Source: Cenococcum geophilum 1.58 (lineage: Eukaryota > Ascomycota > Dothideomycetes > Gloniales > Gloniaceae). Taken from it: a stretch of DNA of 64,000 nt. A model generated the notes under the pieces. It did no database searches. It saw only the letters and a list, made by a program, of their open reading frames with translations, and had not been told where the DNA came from. Positions 1-10,119 of this stretch are shown here, in pieces. Made by a program: the position numbers and the translations under genes. Where the stretch lies: NCBI GenBank assembly GCA_001692895.1, contig KV748215.1:479720-543719 (forward strand), in the 5' to 3' direction. Positions within the stretch are counted from its first letter, which is position 1, and every line of letters starts with the position of its first letter.

Positions 1-222
1 AAAGGTAATGCCGAGAACTGTAACTATGGAAGTGACGACAGCGGTAATACGGATAATGATAACGCTGGGGACGGCGACAGCAGCGATGGTGATAGCAGCG
101 ATGGCAATAGCAGCAATAGTGATGAGGGTAATGAGGCCTATGGGTGTATAGGGCAGCGAGGATCGCTAGCGCCTATTGGTGGTGAATTAAAACTAAAGCG
201 TGCTGCGAAGCATTGTCTTTAG
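1..222 (+). pseudogene. C-terminal end of a Gly/Asp/Ser/Asn-rich reading frame
   Basis: Frame 1 is open from the window edge to TAG at 220-222. It reads as a low-complexity stretch rich in Gly, Asp, Ser and Asn, followed by a short ordinary tail ending LKLKRAAKHCL. CA and TG dinucleotides are present at normal frequency, unlike the sequence that follows, so this piece has little RIP damage. The start lies outside the window and no family is recognisable. It may be the acidic tail or linker of a fungal nuclear protein, or simply an open repeat. The SANT-like remnant downstream is in the same frame, so a shared parent gene is possible but unproven. Confidence 0.45.
73..117 (+). repeat. 15-bp minisatellite, 3 units
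   Basis: Three 15-bp units of the form GGYRAYAGCAGCRAT lie head to tail and encode GDSSD, GDSSD and GNSSN in the open frame around them. The unit length is a multiple of three, so copy-number change would keep the frame. Confidence 0.75.
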
Positions 223-360
223 CGGTCTTACCTTTCTCCTTTAATTCTATTTATGCGCACGTCCGACTAGAGCACTATACTTAGCAATAATTATTGTAAG
301 TGGGCTAGATCCCCTATACGTAATCGCCTTTATGCCTAAAAGCTGCTGTTAAACTTAGCC

Positions 361-753
361 CCTAACTTTAACTCTAGTAAAGCGATACTGGGAGCCGTCT
401 TAAATACTAATTTAAAAGAATAGTTAATCTAAGTAGCTTTTAGGCGCTAGGAAAACGGGTTATATATATTAGATATCCTTCCTTAATAATTCCCTTTACC
501 TTTTAACCTAGTTAAATAGCCTTAGGACCTAAAGCCCTAAGAGCTAAAGTCTAGAGTAAAATTTACTAAAAAGGAAGACGCGCTGCTTATTAAATTAAAG
601 GAGGAATATAATCTTCTATAGGAATAGATTAAAGACCACTTTTTAAAGAGAACTCTCGGATTACTACAGGCGTATTATTATTTGAAATTAAAGGCCTAGC
701 CTGCTATGCAGAAGAAAAGGGGCTGGCCTACTAGGCGGAAGAGACGGCAATAA
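361..753 (+). pseudogene. RIP-degraded Myb/SANT-like DNA-binding protein fragment
   Basis: Frame 1 reads KFTKKEDALLIKLKEEYNLL at 559-618. Two TAG codons follow at the expected Trp positions, then IKDHFLKRTLGLLQAYYYLK up to about 690 and a basic tail ending RRKRRQ. The E-D-x-L-L, then W-x-x-I, then hydrophobic-x-x-R-(T/S)-x-x-x-L-Q-x-x-Y spacing is that of fungal Myb/SANT-like domains. The conserved Trp codons are now TAG, as TGG-to-TAG RIP would produce. Family members bind DNA in nuclear regulators; this copy cannot encode a working protein. Homology is inferred by eye. Confidence 0.65.
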
Positions 754-1920
754 TAGTAGGGCCCTATAGCGCATTTTCTGCAACATCTTATAATTTCCCG
801 TTATTAGCCCATTTTCTTAGTACTATAATCGTAAGGCGGTTACGGCTTTAGTATATATTACGAGCCTAGGAGGCGTAAAGGTATAGGCTTAGCGAGTTTC
901 TGTATAAGCTTTTAACTATTTACCGGGACTAGGGTCCTATTAGTTTAAAGCGTTTAAGGCGGGATAGGAATTTAATATTAGTGTTTTAGGAGGTATAAGT
1001 TTAAGATAATATACTAGGTCCTAGGCGGGTCTGGTTATATAGTGACGTATATTATAGGGTAAGGCTAATATCTGGGTCAACGTAAACTATAGTATCCCTA
1101 CTTTTTAGTGGCTTTACGGTAGCAGGTCCTGTGGAGATAAGAAGCCGGGGTTTATATTTAATAGTCTAATTGTTTAAGTGCATTTTCTTAAGGCGATGTT
1201 GCTGTATATAGCCGTTTTTATTTAAATTTTGCTGCTAATATATCTATATTATGTATCTCTAATTAAAACGGAGCCTTATAAGCTATAAGACTCGTTATAT
1301 TACTAGGTATTACAGTACCTATAGCTATTAGTTTATATTATACTAAAGCCGAGATATAAATCCTCTCTTTTACCACTAATATGCTTAAAAGAATTCGTCG
1401 AGTTATAAACTTCTCTATACTTAAGATATGCCAATTTACTAAGATTATAGTGGAATATAAAGAGTACTAGAAGAAACTAAGACATTCCTTAAAGATAAAT
1501 CGTATCGTCCCCTGCCCTAGCGCTATTACGCTAGGTAGGTAAGCGTATCTTAACCTAATACCTATAATATAAAGTACGGCGTAGTTTAGGAGCTTACTAG
1601 TAAGCGGAAAGTGTCTAACATATCTAAAATAAAGGATAGTTAGTATATTATACTATATATAAGGATAGTAAGACTAATAGACTTATAAAGCATAAAACTT
1701 GCCTTTATTAACGCTAATAACGCTTAAGAAATGGGTAAAGTATAAATTTAGACAGAGAAGCCTTTAGATTTTTAAGTAAAGGACAAGATATCGCAAACAT
1801 TAAAAGGAAAGCCTTAAGAGTGTAGAGGAAATACTACGGCGCCGCTACCGGAGATAGATTCCGTAAACCTATAAATAAGTTTAGATAGTTTAAAAAAAAT
1901 CCTAGTTTTATAAACATACC
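754..1920. other. RIP-degraded sequence without a recognisable gene
   Basis: TA-rich sequence with dense TAA/TAG in all frames. Some short readable pieces occur (for example around 1150-1500), but I could not assign any to a family. No RNA gene or structured repeat was seen. Confidence 0.5.
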
Positions 1921-2640
1921 TTACTTATCCATTTCTTTAATAACGCTATTTATATAGTTATATTTGCCATTCTAATAGCCTCTAATAATGACTTTAAAGG
2001 CCCCTAGGGACTTTAATTCAGGAAATATTCCTTATTTATAACGATCCTCTATATTATTATTGGAAAGTTTATAAAAGGCAATATAACGTATTAAGATATA
2101 ATAATAAGCTAATCTAAAGGCAAAAATTTTGTCCTTTTAAGGCGTGCTTAGATATAGAGGTTGGGCTTAAATAGAGTATAAAGTAAGAAGAGGGGACCTA
2201 TTAATTAATAAACCAGCGAAGTTAATTAGCTTTACGTTTAAATATTTATCTAAGAGAATGTTATAGTATAAAATATCACTGTATATAATACCTCTGGAGT
2301 GAATATATTTAAGAACGTCTATAAGCTATAAAATCTAACGTATTTATAAAGTTTAATTAATGTTATTGCTTCTATTCTAAAGAAACCTATAGAGCTGGCT
2401 ATTTAGAGCGCGTTCTAAACATATTGCTATACAGTTATCCTTCTAGAAAAGTTCGCTGCTATAGTATTATAAGAGTCTATTATGTTAACCAAGTCTCTTA
2501 TAGATCTCCTTTTCGACTTTAATAAAGTATTAAGAATTCGCGTTGTTTAGAGCTTTAATAACCTTATTTTAAAGTTTGTCGCGATATATAGTGCCCGAAA
2601 CTCCCTAGCCGATAAAATTTTTATAGCTGTAGCTAGGGGG
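1921..2640 (-). pseudogene. RIP-degraded protein kinase domain
   Basis: Read on the minus strand in one frame, in order: a glycine-rich loop FIG*GVSGTIYRD (about 2617-2578); a catalytic-loop region VLKYIHSRGIIYSDI (about 2312-2268), whose Asp survives while the preceding His reads Tyr; the Asn-Phe-Ala-Gly segment in place of the usual D-F-(A/G)-G Mg-binding motif (about 2220); then a KDKIFAFRLAYYVI stretch matching subdomain IX; and an ending IIRGY*NGKY before TAA at 1921-1923. The changes H to Y (CAC to TAC) and D to N (GAC to AAC) fit RIP. The catalytic motifs are broken, so this is a pseudogene. It lies downstream of the F-box/ankyrin remnant on the same strand. Confidence 0.8.
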
Positions 2641-3328
2641 TAGTACTATAATAAGGTCTATAAGTGTTAAAGTAGTAGTTAATATTAAATATATAAAGAG
2701 CTTTAAAGGGGTAGTAAAACCCTAGTGTCTAGCTAACTAATCTATTATTCGCCCTATATTTTAGACGCTATTCCTAAATAAGATTAGTCTCTATAGTAGA
2801 TATACTAACCCTATACTCTGCGATAAGATAAATATAAAGAGGGGTGATAACTTCTAGCGAAAGAGACGGTAATAATTATGGTGTGCCCTTCTTTTTAGCC
2901 TAGAGATCTCTTTCTAGCTTTAGGTTCCACTTCTAGCTTATTCTATTATAGCGCATTTCTTATAACTAGAAATTGTTGCTAAATATAGCTATATACTAGC
3001 TAAGGCTATAGTTATTAAATATACTAGGCTATACTACTAATTATATAATTGCTATAGCCAAATATAAAGCTGGGCTTAGTATATAGTAAGAACTTACTAA
3101 TATAGAAAGGAAGTGGATCTTTAAGAGGTTGAGGTATATAGGAAATAATTGCATTAATTAGCGGGAAGAAGAGTTAGCTAATTTATAGAATTTTATATCT
3201 GCCGCATTATTAAGAACTACGGACCTACTAATTAATCTATATACTAGAGTTAAACTGCCTCTAAGTTAATCTTTACCTATCCTTTAATATTAGATTAAAG
3301 GACTGCTTATACCACTATACTAGTCTAT
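2641..3328. other. Intergenic or unreadable RIP-degraded stretch
   Basis: Sequence between the kinase and ankyrin remnants, both minus strand. It has many TAA/TAG in all frames and no family I could identify. It could hold the rest of either protein or a spacer. Confidence 0.45.
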
Positions 3329-4110
3329 AGATTTTAGACCATCACTTTCGCACTCTAGAAGCAGTTGGACTATTATAGCATCCCTATATACTTTAGCTAT
3401 AGATAACGGCGTTCTGCCTAAGGAGTCCCTTAAGTTAATATTAACACCCCTATACTTAACTAGAAGTTATACTACTATATTATACTTATAATCGACAGCC
3501 TATAATAGTAGTATCTAACTAAAGCGGTCTCTTATATTAATATAAATATTCTTATATTCCAGAAGCAGTTAAACTATATCTTTATACCCCTTTTCTGCGG
3601 CTAATAATAGCGGTGTCCGGCCGTTTTCCTACTTATAGTTTATATTAACGCTTTCTAAGAGTAGCTGTACTACTACCGTCCGCCTAAACCTTACGGCGTA
3701 TAATAGCTTATGGGAAAAGTCCTCTAGGTTAAGACTGCTAAGTCTACTTCTAATTAACAGCCGTACTACTAATTCGTGTCCGTTTCTTACTGCCTATAAT
3801 AAATCCGCACGCCTATAGTATCGATATTAAGTCGCCACTCTAATTTTGGCAGCTTTAAGAGATTTTTGAGCAGTTATATCTTGTCCTCGTTTTATAGCCT
3901 ATATTAGTGCTATACTATTCTTCTATTTAACGTTATAGCGATAAAGGTAGGGATTTAGAATACTATAGAGGCGGTTATTTATCCGGGCGAAAGCGTTAAT
4001 ATCTCCCTCTACTTATAGGTTCTTGGCTATTAATAATAATATTTTAATTAGCAGATTAAGTAGTAATATTCTCTATAACTATTAATTAGGACTATAAGTA
4101 GTTATACTTA
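3329..4110 (-). pseudogene. RIP-degraded F-box plus ankyrin-repeat protein
   Basis: One continuous minus-strand frame. The N-terminal part reads IKILLLIAKNL, then EGDINAFARINNRLYSILN and PYLYRYNVK (about 4080-3960). This is an F-box-like helix set followed by the arrangement usual in fungal F-box/ankyrin proteins. At least five ankyrin units follow, including AVRNGHELVVRLLI, AVRFRRTVVVQLLLE, ENGRTPLLLAAEKGYKDIV (3628-3572) and DSLGRTPLSIAKVYRDAIIV. The interrupting stops fall at Gln/Trp sites. F-box proteins recruit substrates to SCF ubiquitin ligases and ankyrins bind partners; that role is known for the family, not shown here. The C-terminal end runs into unreadable sequence toward the kinase remnant. 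Confidence 0.85.
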
Positions 4111-4941
4111 AGCGGCAAGAATACTTACTATTAAAGTAGAAAATCTAGCTAGGGTAATTATTATAGTTTAATTAAAGGACCTATTATGTCCCTTAAAACT
4201 AAGGGTCGATTTTTCTAGAGAATAAATTTATGTTAGCGTAAATCGAAATTAAGATTCCTTAAGCGCTATAGCTTTAGGCGGCACGTCCTTAGCACACTAC
4301 TATTAACTATTTATATTCCCGCTGACGCTATAGTACGCGCCGAGTAGAAATCTGATTTAAGATTTCTAAATCTGTTCTACGCGTATAAGATATAAGTAGC
4401 AGTTATTAGTAGTCCTTATATTCTAATTTACAAACTCTTTATTCTAATCTTTACTCTTTCCCCTTATACGTCTTTTATAAGTTTGGAATATATAGTAAGC
4501 TCTTATAATTCTTTAGCGACCTACCTAAAACTTTATAAAATAGTATATAAGCCTATAAAGGATCCTTAAATGCTGGATTATACTACTCTATAGTCTAAAA
4601 TATAAAAGAAAAAGCATGCTATTGATTTAACGAATTCTCCGCTTCTTAAAATGTCACTAAAATCGTCACCTGTTGGCATATCTTATTCTATACCCCTTAA
4701 AGGTTCTTTATAGGCGTCGCCTATTAAGTAAATTCCGTCTTTTTTAGAAGGCAAGGCAACTAGAACTTCTATGCGGTAATATAATACCCTAAGGATAACC
4801 CTATGGCTAATACTAAGATAGTTAAGCTGTAGCGATGTTATATTAGATAAACAGGGCCCTAATAGATCTTTAATAGGCAATGCTTCTAAAGAAGATAGAA
4901 TAAGACCTAGAACTAAAACAACTCTATTAGATAAGGGTAAA
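4111..4941. other. RIP-degraded stretch, no gene assigned
   Basis: No family is recognisable on either strand. A 118-codon minus-strand open frame at 4683-5039 overlaps the MADS-like reading on the plus strand and is treated as its shadow. Confidence 0.4.
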
Positions 4942-5160
4942 GTCCACGCGTAAACTCTAGAAAAACGGTAACAACTTAGGTTTAGCAGACAAAGCAACAC
5001 GTTATTTAAAAAAGCTAATGAGCTTAGCGATCTGACCAAAGCTAAAATATTTATAATAGTGCGTTATAAGGGAAAGTACTTCGTCTATATTTCTAATGAG
5101 AGCTTATCCTAGCCAGAAAAGCTTCTATAGGTAAAAGATCTCCTTGGGAATTTCTTAATA
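4942..5160 (+). pseudogene. MADS-box-like (SRF-type) DNA-binding domain remnant
   Basis: Frame 1 from 4957 reads LEKR*QLRFSRQSNTLFKKA, then NELSDLTKAKIFIIVRYKGK and YFVYISNESLS. This matches the MADS-box layout of R-x-x-x-x-F-(S)-x-R-x-x-x-L-x-K-K-A-x-E-L-S, followed by L-x-x-A-x-(I/V) and a beta-strand segment ending near Y. MADS proteins dimerise and bind CArG-type DNA sites. Stops occur at Arg/Gln/Trp-like positions (for example TAA at 4969 and TAG at 5110), so this copy is dead. The fit is by eye over about 45 residues, and the rest of the protein is not recognisable. Confidence 0.5.
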
Positions 5161-6689
5161 TGCTATTACTAATCTATTATAGGGATCTGAGGTTATTATT
5201 GTCCCTACTAATATTAAAGCTGTTAAAGCTTGGGAGTGTATATTTTAAGTTAAGCTTTAATAGGTATTTTCTAGGGGATTTAATAAGGATATTAAGTTAC
5301 TGCTTTAAACTATCTATATATTTACTACAAATTTAAATTTTAAGTTCTATTTTATATTTAATAGATATAGTTTTTAATTAGCGAAGCGTAACCATGCTTT
5401 AAATTCGTGAGTTGTAATTTAATCTACTAAATTTTTTACTACATAATTTAGAACCTAATTCGCTATTAAATAATTAATATATCCATGTAGGTGGTGTATA
5501 TTTTAATTTTACCCTTTAGTAATATAGGCGGGCTTATAACTGTTAGCTAATCCTAAACCTAGTATAATATATAGAGACTTCCTCTAACCAGATCTTTAGG
5601 GAGAGTAACTTCTATTCCATACCACAAATCGTTCCCTTTAAAAGACTTATAATGCCGCTGTGGCAAAACCCTCCGGCGGTTTGATTCTGGGCTGCTATTG
5701 ATTTAGTAGTAGGTACTATCGTTAAATAATGCTTCTTTAAGAAGACGTCCTCTAGTATTACCGCCGCTGCTATCTGGCGTCTATATATTATAAATCCCTT
5801 TAAGAGTATCTAATAATAAAGACTGATCCGTTCTATAGACAAAGATATTTCTGGAGGAAATTTTACTAGGGGTCTGATTAAGTAGGGTAATATAGCCATT
5901 CTCCTGGTATATTAGCAGTAAAGTACTACCGGAATGGGTAGATAATATTGGACTTCCCACTGTCTAATTGGGCTGCGATTAACTATCTTTATATATAAGA
6001 TTAGTAGATAGAAGAATATTATTATCATAAGTATTAGGAGGAAGAAGATATGTTATAGATAGATCTTTAAATTTGGGGGTCCGTGGCACTTATAATAAGT
6101 TTAGCTAAATATTAGAGTTCTTATAATAAGTATTTCTTACTGTATCCTTAAGGAAATCCAGGAAATCCTTTAAGTACTCTACCGGTAGCGAGAACTAGTA
6201 TTCTCTCTACCTATGTATACGCGGATGCGGATTGCAAAAATTGAATAGTAATATAAAATATCCAAGCTATATATAATATGGCTGTTAGTGTTAATAAGGT
6301 GGCGTTATAAGATACTATAGGGAAGACTGCCTTAGAATAAGTTTATAGTACTGCTATAAAAGAGCCTAAAGGGAATGCGTAGAATTTATATGGGTAATAT
6401 TAGACTGAAAACTTAATATAGTTTACTATTCCGTGTTCTTGATAATTTTATTAGCTTTTTTGTTTTTAGTCTTTAGGTTATTTAATAGATACAGTAAGCA
6501 TAAAAAGTACCCTATTTACTTTTAAGGGGCTATATTAATAACTAATGTGGGATTAATAGGGATATTGTTTAGTATTAGTCACGTAGGGCACTAGATTCTT
6601 AACCCCGCTTACCTATAAACAAAATACGCACGTGCTAGATATCTATCTACTTCTATTAGACCAACCCTCTACGTAAGAATCGTTAGGTA
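5161..6689. other. RIP-degraded stretch, unidentified
   Basis: Partly readable plus-strand pieces occur at about 5640-6480, including a hydrophobic run near 6440-6480 that could be a membrane segment. No family could be named. The part around 5625-5700 has a more normal base composition. Confidence 0.4.
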
Positions 6690-6905
6690 TTTACCCTAAT
6701 TATTGCTTAGATATGCCTCTACCTTAAGTATAATGCGCTTGCTAGTATCTCTACGCTTTCCCTACTGCATTTTATTTACAATTCCCCTTTTTCTTTTAAG
6801 AGACACCACCTCCTCTTTTAGCTTCTGGTTGGCCTTCTCTAGTATCTCGATTTTAATTTTGGTCTATAGGTAGCTTATTTATAGAGCGATAGCGTGATTA
6901 GGATT
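6690..6905 (-). pseudogene. Leucine-zipper-like, Lys/Arg-rich segment, possibly the C-terminus of a transposase
   Basis: Minus strand reads KIKIEILEKANQKLKEEVV, then SLKRKRGIVNKMQ*GKRRDT and KRIILKVEAYLS. This is a short coiled coil followed by a basic stretch. C-terminal tails of this kind are common in fungal pogo/Fot1-type DDE transposases, but also in other DNA-binding proteins. No DDE core could be read upstream on this strand, so the assignment is only suggestive. Confidence 0.4.
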
Positions 6906-9089
6906 GCTGCTATTAAATATATTATTGGTAATATCTAAGACGGTAAGTCCTAACCTAACTGCGATATATTTGTATACTTATAATGACTTCTAGGTTATAA
7001 CGCCAAGTTAATCTCTCTTACACTTTGATTTGGAGCCTTGGTAGTTCCGGTTTTAGCTTTAGCTCTAGTGCCCTATTAGTAAGGCCTCTTACTACTATAG
7101 TATAGGAAGCATTTCTTATCTTTGGAAGCGCCTTTCCCCTAATAGACACGCCCTTTGCTCTAGATCTCTCTGCATATCTTTCTCCGTCACTTATTATTTC
7201 GCTATTACTTATATTAATTATTCTTTCTATAACCTTTATTATCGATGTTTAATTAGCTGACTTTAGGACGGAATATATACTATAGATTGCTTAAGAAGTG
7301 TTTTATATGGGTTCCTAGTAAGGGGATGTAAGATCCTTTTATATCCTCCTTCCTACCTATATATAGGGCTAGACGGATCCTTAAACCCTACTAGCGGCAT
7401 AATTAATGCCTATTGCTATCCTATAGCCTAGACTAACGTAAAACGTATAAGTTACAATATATAAGCTTACTCCGCCTTTATAGGAGTGAGGCATTATATA
7501 GAAGAGGCTATCGCTACTTTTTTTCTAACACGCTAGACCGTATCCTATATATAGCTAAGCCCGCTTTACTAATGTCTTAAAATTTGGTTAGATAGGATCT
7601 TAATCTATATATCTTAGACTATAGCTTCCTGTACTATAGCTGAGACGTTTATAGATTTATCTGCAACGGTTAAAGGGGCTTAAAGTATTACCACAAAGCT
7701 ATTATTAAACGCTATCTTACTTAGCTGCCTCTAAGAGTGACGGAGCGCTAAATTGTAATAGGTACGAAGAATTCTAGCGCTTTATACTTGGAGCTGCTTC
7801 TAGTAACTTTGGTAGTGTATTAAGACTATTTGTAATTTAATAAGCAATAGTAGCTAAGCACTGCTTACAAAGCTAGAGACTAGTATATTAGTTCTTCTAC
7901 ACTAATACAATATATTTTAGTTAGGTATTTATATTTAGTAACAGCTTAGCCAATAATTACCCCTAGTAATGCCTCCTTTAATTTGAACAGCTACCGTTAG
8001 ATTTAGTTAAGTAGCTTACGCTTTTAGGCGCAGATAGCATGCTAAGTAAGGAGTAATTATAGCTAACGGATATTACGCGCCAGCTTTAGGGTAAAGGGGC
8101 CGCTAATATACTTTACCTTATTTAGGTAATATTAGTCTCCCTTTCTAAACTTGGCCTTAGCTCTGTTAAGTAGTAGAGGAAATATTATAAAGGTAGTATT
8201 TACCTTACCTCTAAATATCCTTAGATTAAGCTACCTTTCCTTTAAATACTAAGCCTTGCTAAAATATAGTTCTTTTCTGTGCTTGTTAAATAAGTCCTAT
8301 TATATATAATGCCTTAGATAAACCTAAATTGGATTACTAATAATTCTTATAGGTTTGTAGGAAGAGCTTAGGAGATAATCTGTGTATACCCTAGCTTTAT
8401 ATATTTTACACCTTATAATTAAGGATAGGAAGAGGATAGTGATGAAGATAGTAATAAAGAGACGGTGGTTTTAAACCGTAGTAATGAGTTACGGAGTTCT
8501 GGCCACCCTATTAATAGATTGTGCTAGAGTAACCTAGTGGAAGAGCGAATTAATACTACTAATATTAATAAACTGAGCCGGAGTGACGATAACGGATTAT
8601 TAAGTGACGATGGAGAACTTGGGATTTGGCATGATTTAGTAGGTAAGACTCTATAAGTATAATGCTATATAGAAGAATAAAGTAGAAATTTAATAAGAAA
8701 TTATAGGACGCCTGTAGAACGCCTAGTGGTCTATCTACGTCCTAAAATCCCCACTTTTATCTCTCTTAGCTTGACCTCTTCCAAGCTCTATATAATTTAC
8801 GATAATTTCTTAAGTCTCTTAATACGGGCGGAAGATTTTATTTACTGTATTACCGATAAAGGACAACTAATATATAATAATAACCCTAAACTCTATAAGT
8901 TTCTTTCTAAGCTTAAACACTTATATCCTAAGCAAGTACCAGTTATATTTAAGGTTAGTAGGCTTATAAATTTATATATTAAAGAGTTAAAGAATGATAT
9001 CTAGTATATACTCTTTAGCGCTTATTCCATCTATTACAATCTGCTAAGTGGGATTGTGTACCTCTACTAGTGTAGTAGAAAAGGGTTAA
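6906..9089. other. RIP-degraded stretch with one short open frame
   Basis: No recognisable gene. A 92-codon plus-strand open frame at 8726-9004 is the longest reading. It is Leu/Ile/Tyr/Lys-rich, matches nothing I know, and its bias is what TA-rich degraded DNA gives by chance. It may be a shadow. Confidence 0.4.
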
Positions 9090-9650
9090 AAGGAAGTATA
9101 GTAGGACTTCTACTTGTCGCCAAATTTATAGGGCTTCTTCTGTGGGAATTTCTCTGGTTCTTTAAGATTAAAGTCGTTTTTATTTTCATATATTTACTAT
9201 TAGTACTTTCTTAGCACCTGCTTTATATCTGCACTTACTAAAATAGTTTTCCAATTACTACCCTTTTCTTTTAAAGAAGCTTCTCGAATTAGGGCTTAAA
9301 AATCGGTTTGCCCTCTGTTAAGGGTTCTAATGCTATATAATTGGTTAGATAAGAAGACTATTAGGAGGTATAACTATTGATAAAAGTACTTTCTCCGTTA
9401 TTTCTATTTGGTTCTTAGCTAAAATATAGCTGTCTTTTAATTGTATCTAAGCTTTTTATAATATAATCGTGATGCTATTACTCTATATCACAAAGCTTCC
9501 GGATTTCTATGCGCAAAGAGCGTATAACTGCGGTTTATTTAGTAAGTATATTAATCTTACTTTCCTATAGTACACTTTTATTTAATAAAGTCGTGTTAAA
9601 GCTACGAAAATAATTTACCTATTCTGAAATTAAAGCTTTACTTACTTATC
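9090..9650 (-). pseudogene. Unidentified RIP-degraded coding remnant
   Basis: Minus-strand readings are protein-like over several short runs: RLIYLLNKPQLYALCA, SNSITIIL, QLKDSYILAKNQIEITEKVL, then in another frame ALIREASLKEKGSNWKTILV and SADIKQVLRKY. Stops fall at Gln/Trp-type positions. No family is recognised. The frame changes once near 9330, by an indel or an intron. It may belong with the repeat-containing protein upstream on the same strand. Confidence 0.4.
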
Positions 9651-10119
9651 TATTATTTCTAGTAATCTACACCTATTTTGCTAATAACCCCACGCTAAAC
9701 TATTTTAAAGCTAAGAAATTTGGCAGTATTTCTAGCTCTTGTTAGCATTAATATAAAGAAGCTTATATAAATACCGCATATTTTAGCGGCTAGAGAAGAG
9801 TTACTCTAAGATTAATGTTTCTGCCTAAATCTATATAACGTAGGTGAAAGCAATACCACTTTTTAAGCGCTGTGCTACGGTTTCTAAGGCATGTAGTGTA
9901 AGTAAGAGTTAGGAGATAAAGCCGTGGCGTATTTGGCCGGCTCTGCCGTAACTAAGAAGAAGTTTAGGAATATAGTTCCTACTCTATCTGGAACTGGATA
10001 AGGGGCTCTATATACTAGTGTTTAGGGGTAGCCCTAATAAGTTAATTATTGCTTAAAGCTGATAATCCGACTAAGCTAAGTTTTACGCTCGGAATTAAAT
10101 AGGGGACTTATTTGATATT

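Noticed and set aside
4683..5039. Minus-strand open frame of 118 codons
   Set aside because: Overlaps the plus-strand MADS-like reading and has no recognisable motif; RIP-poor antisense frames are expected.
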